Assembly (NCBI GenBank): GCA_937899365.1
Contig: CALBPH010000406.1
Span: forward strand, 1-7,005
DNA: 7,005 bases
Source: an uncultured Leptolyngbya sp.
GTDB taxonomy: Bacteria > Cyanobacteriota > Cyanobacteriia > Phormidesmidales > Phormidesmidaceae
Reading direction: 5' to 3'
Made by a program: the position numbers and the translations under genes
Notes under the pieces: generated by a model
Seen by the model: only the letters and a program-made list of their open reading frames with translations
Databases searched by the model: none
What the model was told of the DNA's origin: nothing
In this document: positions 4,589-7,005 of the stretch, piece after piece
How positions within the stretch are numbered: the first letter of the stretch is position 1
How the letters are laid out: each line of letters begins with the position of its first letter

Positions 4589-5763
4589 AAAGACCGAATG
4601 GCTGTAATGAGACGGTCAATATCTGCTTGGGTATGGGTGGCCATGACCGTCATCCGTAGCCGACTGGTGGGGACGGTGGGGGGTCTAACGGCAGAGGCAA
4701 AAATTCCCTGTTGTTGGAGGTGCTGACCGAGGGCGAGGACGGTGGCAGCATCTTTAACCTGGATACAGACGATGGGGGATTCGGAGGGGAGACGCTGAAC
4801 GTGCAGCTGGTCTAGGCTTTTTCTGAGATAGTGGGCATTCTCTGTCAGCTGGATCAGGAGTTCGGGAGATTGGGTGAGAATTGCGATCGCAGCTCGAGCC
4901 GCCGCCGCATCAGCTGGCGATAGTCCCGTGGTGTAAATCCAGGTGGCGGTGCGATTACGTAAAAAATCAATCAGGTCCGCTGAGCCAGTAACATAGCCGC
5001 CCAAGCTGCCGAGGGCTTTGCTCAGGGTGCCCACCTGCACCATAGGGCGATGGCGACAGCCCAGGTATTCCACAGCCCCCCCACCGCTGGCCCCCAGCAC
5101 ACCGGTGCCGTGGGCTTCATCCACCATCACCATGGCGTCCCACTGGTCAGCCAGGTCTAAAATTTCGGGTAGCGAACACAGGTCGCCATCCATACTAAAA
5201 ACGCTGTCGGTCACCAGCAGACAGCGACGATACTGGGCACGTTTTGTGACTAAATGCTGCTGTAGCTGGTTGAGGTCATTGTGGTCGTATACGGCTACGG
5301 TGGCGCCGCTTAGACGGGCACCCATCTGCAGGCTGGAGTGATTGTAGCCGTCGGCAATGACTAGGTCGCGGTGATCTATTAGGGCTGCCAGGGTGCCCAG
5401 GTTGGCCAAATATCCTGAGCTAAAGACGATGGCATCTTCGGTGCCCTTAAGCTGAGCGATGGCCTGCTCAAGCTGACGATGGATGGGGCGCTGACCGCTG
5501 AGCAAACGGGAGCCGGTGCTGCCAGTGCCATAGGTGGTAACCGCCGCCGCCGCCGCCGCCGCTAGTCTGGGGTCTCCCGCCAGTCCTAAATAGTCATTGC
5601 TGGCAAAGTTGAGGCAGCGTTTACCGTCGATGGTAATAACAGCACCGCCTTTGCCGTCAATGGGTTTGACCTGGCGATACCAGTTGGCTCGGTGTAGGGT
5701 TTGCAGCGACTGGGCAATCCAGCCGTAGGGGTTAGTTGCAGACTTGTTTGAAACGTTGGCCAT
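4585..5763 (-). CDS. bioF: 8-amino-7-oxononanoate synthase (biotin synthesis), BioF
   Basis: A PLP-dependent enzyme of the alpha-oxoamine synthase family that condenses pimeloyl-thioester with L-alanine to give 8-amino-7-oxononanoate, the first step of the biotin ring pathway. At 392 aa it has normal family length. Markers in order: LNFASNDYLGLAGDP (51-65), GTGSTGSRLLSG (79-90), FSSGYLANLG (114-123), NHSSL (141-145, His stacking on PLP), TDSVFSMDGD (185-194), VDEAHGTGVLG (214-224, Asp215 contacting the pyridine nitrogen), GTLSKALGSLGGY (245-257, Schiff-base Lys249) and VRPPTVP (359-365, substrate carboxylate). Related KBL and ALAS enzymes share the fold; length and motif wording favour BioF, with family-level substrate uncertainty. 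The ATG at 5763 overlaps the TAA of the upstream gene as TAATG, implying translational coupling. A (CCG)7 run encodes seven alanines (68-74). No other bio genes are in view. Confidence 0.9.
   Translation of the reverse strand: MANVSNKSATNPYGWIAQSLQTLHRANWYRQVKPIDGKGGAVITIDGKRCLNFASNDYLGLAGDPRLAAAAAAAVTTYGTGSTGSRLLSGQRPIHRQLEQAIAQLKGTEDAIVFSSGYLANLGTLAALIDHRDLVIADGYNHSSLQMGARLSGATVAVYDHNDLNQLQQHLVTKRAQYRRCLLVTDSVFSMDGDLCSLPEILDLADQWDAMVMVDEAHGTGVLGASGGGAVEYLGCRHRPMVQVGTLSKALGSLGGYVTGSADLIDFLRNRTATWIYTTGLSPADAAAARAAIAILTQSPELLIQLTENAHYLRKSLDQLHVQRLPSESPIVCIQVKDAATVLALGQHLQQQGIFASAVRPPTVPTSRLRMTVMATHTQADIDRLITAIRSF
4883..4890. repeat. HIP1 octamer GCGATCGC
   Basis: Second perfect HIP1 site in the window, inside bioF where it encodes part of an Ala-rich helix. 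Confidence 0.7.
5541..5561. repeat. (CCG)7 trinucleotide microsatellite in bioF
   Basis: Seven uninterrupted CCG units on the plus strand, read as GCG codons on the minus strand, give alanines 68-74 of BioF in the helix after the DYLGL motif. Slippage in multiples of three would change helix length without a frameshift. Confidence 0.8.
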
Positions 5764-6236
5764 TACCGCCGTCGTGTGGAGACTGGAATCCAGGCGTAGG
5801 GATCGCCTGAAATCCTGACGCCTCTCTCGGAAAATCTAACGACGATGATATTGGTATCATCACGACCGATGTCTAAATATCCTTCTGCCCAAACATCAAA
5901 GAAATCTACCCCTGTAATTTTGAGGTCGTAGGCCCCTTCTCGAAGGGTAAATCGTTTGCGGCGGTTAGCGTAGTTGCTGGGGGAGAAAACCCGACGACCA
6001 TCAATATATACATTGGCCCATTCGTCCCCCTGGGCGATAAATTCTACGGTGACGCTTCGCCGTTCGGGCTGCCGCCGCTCATAGACGGGATAGCGGCGAT
6101 GCCGGTGTTGATCGTGGGAGGGAGAGCGAATGATGATGCGGCGATCTGCTTGGGCTGATGGGGCAATTGCCAGGGGTGTTGCGCTCGCACATAGCAAACC
6201 GATGATTCCTAGCCTTAGCCATGTTTGTTGAGCCAT
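5763..6236 (-). CDS. Secreted Arg-rich protein of unknown function, PEGA-like
   Basis: A 157-aa protein with a clear Sec signal peptide: a short basic start (MAQQTWLRLG), a hydrophobic core (10-25) and an A-x-A cleavage site (AQA, 28-30), leaving a mature protein beginning DRRIIIRS. Residues 31-60 are rich in Arg and His and probably disordered. Residues 61-140 look like a compact beta domain: VTVEFIAQGDEWANVYIDGRRVF, KRFTLREGAYDLKITG, WAEGYLDIGRD, NIIVVRFSERGV. The 'YIDGRRVF ... LREGAYDLKI' pattern recalls PEGA-type surface domains, but membership is not certain. It ends PVSTRRR. A GAGGT ribosome site lies 4 nt before the ATG at 6236. Its TAA overlaps the bioF ATG, so it is the first gene of a two-gene operon with bioF. 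Nothing in its sequence points to biotin metabolism. Confidence 0.75.
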   Translation of the reverse strand: MAQQTWLRLGIIGLLCASATPLAIAPSAQADRRIIIRSPSHDQHRHRRYPVYERRQPERRSVTVEFIAQGDEWANVYIDGRRVFSPSNYANRRKRFTLREGAYDLKITGVDFFDVWAEGYLDIGRDDTNIIVVRFSERGVRISGDPYAWIPVSTRRR

Positions 6237-6240
6237 AGCG

Positions 6241-6245
6241 ACCTC
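6241..6245 (-). promoter_or_regulatory. Ribosome-binding site for the secreted protein gene
   Basis: GAGGT on the minus strand, 4 nt before the ATG at 6236. The spacing is a little short but supports this start. Confidence 0.5.
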
Positions 6246-6362
6246 GATGGGCTAAATGTATTCATGACAGGGGCACCTCTATTCCTATTCTAGGGCTATC
6301 TTCCAACCCCTCTTTTGACAATAGCCAGATTGCACAAGTGGCTAACCTTGCTGTTATCGAAC

Positions 6363-6418
6363 GCTTAAAAGCCCCCCAGCTTCCTTGTTGTTTAGGAAAT
6401 CTGGGGGGCTTTTTAAGC
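6363..6418. terminator. Strong bidirectional intrinsic terminator after the linker gene
   Basis: GCTTAAAAGCCCCCCAG (6363-6379) pairs with CTGGGGGGCTTTTTAAGC (6401-6418) with a single unpaired T. The loop holds a nested TTCCT/AGGAA stem (6381-6385 with 6394-6398). The GC-rich core flanked by A-run and T-run makes it a rho-independent terminator in both directions. On the minus strand it sits 46 nt past the linker stop and separates the linker transcript from the secreted-protein/bioF operon. Confidence 0.9.
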
Positions 6419-6464
6419 ACAAGCGGGCGACATCACCCATCAGCAATAGCGCACTGGCTAAGGT

Positions 6465-7005
6465 TTAGACCAGACCAAAGAGCTTCTGAATCAACAGATT
6501 CCCATCGGTTACAGGCTGCACCTTGAGAGGGTTCTCATAGGAGAGCCGCTTTTCTACACGGGCTTTGGTAGAACCGGCCTTATCACTGGTGGAAACGCTG
6601 GTAAGCATGTCAAACATGTTCACATAGCCCACCAGACGCTTACCGGTCTGGCTCTTATAGCCACGGTAGTAGGGCACCACATTCTCACCAAAGGCAGTTT
6701 GATACTCCTCACTATCAATGTAGGCATCAATGTCAGCTTCATAGCCATGGTTATCCACAACGGCACTGTGGTAAACAGTCTCGTCATAGCTCTCGGGGGC
6801 TCGGCCCAGCAGATGCTTAAAGTTCAGCTCATGGCAGCGGTAGCGAGGGGCATTATCAATAAAGCGAGCCTTGTACTGGTCTGACTTGGCCAATACCCGC
6901 ACAAAGCCGCGTACGGTTAAGTCACCGTTACGTAGCTGAGATTCAGCACTGGTTAACCGCTCACTATCCAAAACGTGGGCAATTCCCAAGACCATCGTGT
7001 AGGTG
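6465..7005 (-). CDS. Phycobilisome rod linker polypeptide (5' end beyond right edge)
   Basis: A partial gene of 180 readable codons ending at a TAA (6465-6467). The frame is open to the right edge, and residues before the first visible Met (TYT-MVLGIAHV) align with the family's YRQVLGNAHV segment, so that Met is internal and roughly 60-70 N-terminal residues are missing. Phycobilisome linkers (Pfam PBS_linker_poly) fill the central cavity of phycobiliprotein hexamers and order them in the rod. Visible motifs are SERLTSAESQLRNGDLTVR, VRVLAKSDQY, ELNFKHLLGRAPESYDE, YIDSEEYQTAFGENVVPYYR and GYVNMFDMLTSVSTSDKAG. The wording is closest to phycoerythrin/phycocyanin rod linkers (CpeC/D/E, CpcC class) rather than CpcG or ApcE. 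After the linker domain only about 40 residues remain (ending LIQKLFGLV), so the C-terminal CpcD-like domain of CpcC/CpeC is absent. The exact member cannot be fixed. A strong terminator follows. Confidence 0.9.
   Translation of the reverse strand, partial: TYTMVLGIAHVLDSERLTSAESQLRNGDLTVRGFVRVLAKSDQYKARFIDNAPRYRCHELNFKHLLGRAPESYDETVYHSAVVDNHGYEADIDAYIDSEEYQTAFGENVVPYYRGYKSQTGKRLVGYVNMFDMLTSVSTSDKAGSTKARVEKRLSYENPLKVQPVTDGNLLIQKLFGLV

Noticed and set aside
5018..5341. 107-aa open frame on the plus strand inside bioF
   Set aside because: Antisense to the catalytic region of BioF with low-complexity composition; no independent gene signal.
6338..6526. 62-aa plus-strand frame across the terminator
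   Set aside because: It reads straight through the strong hairpin at 6363-6418 and the 3' end of the linker gene; translation is implausible.

Overview
The window comes from a cyanobacterium. A phycobilisome rod-linker gene runs off the right edge. A small thioredoxin has the WCGLC active site described only for cyanobacterial TrxC. Two copies of the HIP1 octamer GCGATCGC are present, and several small proteins look like cyanobacterial lineage genes. The linker resembles the phycoerythrin/phycocyanin rod class, so a phycobilisome-bearing, probably filamentous or Leptolyngbya-like strain is plausible. The genus cannot be fixed from this sequence.

Layout, left to right. A minus-strand DUF92 gene (VTE6-like phytyl-phosphate kinase) enters from the left edge, with its start at 302. 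Behind it on the same strand is a complete MATE-family transporter (428-1774). The 125-bp gap between them holds short direct repeats and a perfect 32-bp palindrome. Divergent from the transporter is an uncharacterised 133-aa protein with two membrane segments (1938-2339). A gene-free stretch of about 436 bp with several small hairpins follows, then trxC (2776-3144). trxC converges on ribD (minus, 3185-4297), and the gap between them is filled by a perfect 44-bp palindrome that shares its core with the first one and supplies the ribD stop codon. Divergent from ribD is a 79-aa cysteine-containing protein (4349-4588), whose stop codon interlocks with that of the convergent bioF (minus, 4585-5763). 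bioF is apparently translationally coupled to an upstream gene for a secreted Arg-rich protein (minus, 5763-6236). A strong terminator (6363-6418) separates this pair from the linker gene at the right edge.

Functionally this is mostly housekeeping: riboflavin synthesis (ribD), biotin synthesis (bioF), redox regulation (trxC), phytol recycling (DUF92/VTE6), light harvesting (linker) and transport (MATE). No pathway ties them together. The only clear operon is the secreted protein plus bioF. I see no tRNA, rRNA, CRISPR array, transposase or defence system, and no evidence for a new multi-gene system. The items most worth a second look are the CGTTCCATGGAACG palindrome family, the structured leader before trxC, the interlocked stop codons at bioF, and the uncharacterised small proteins.
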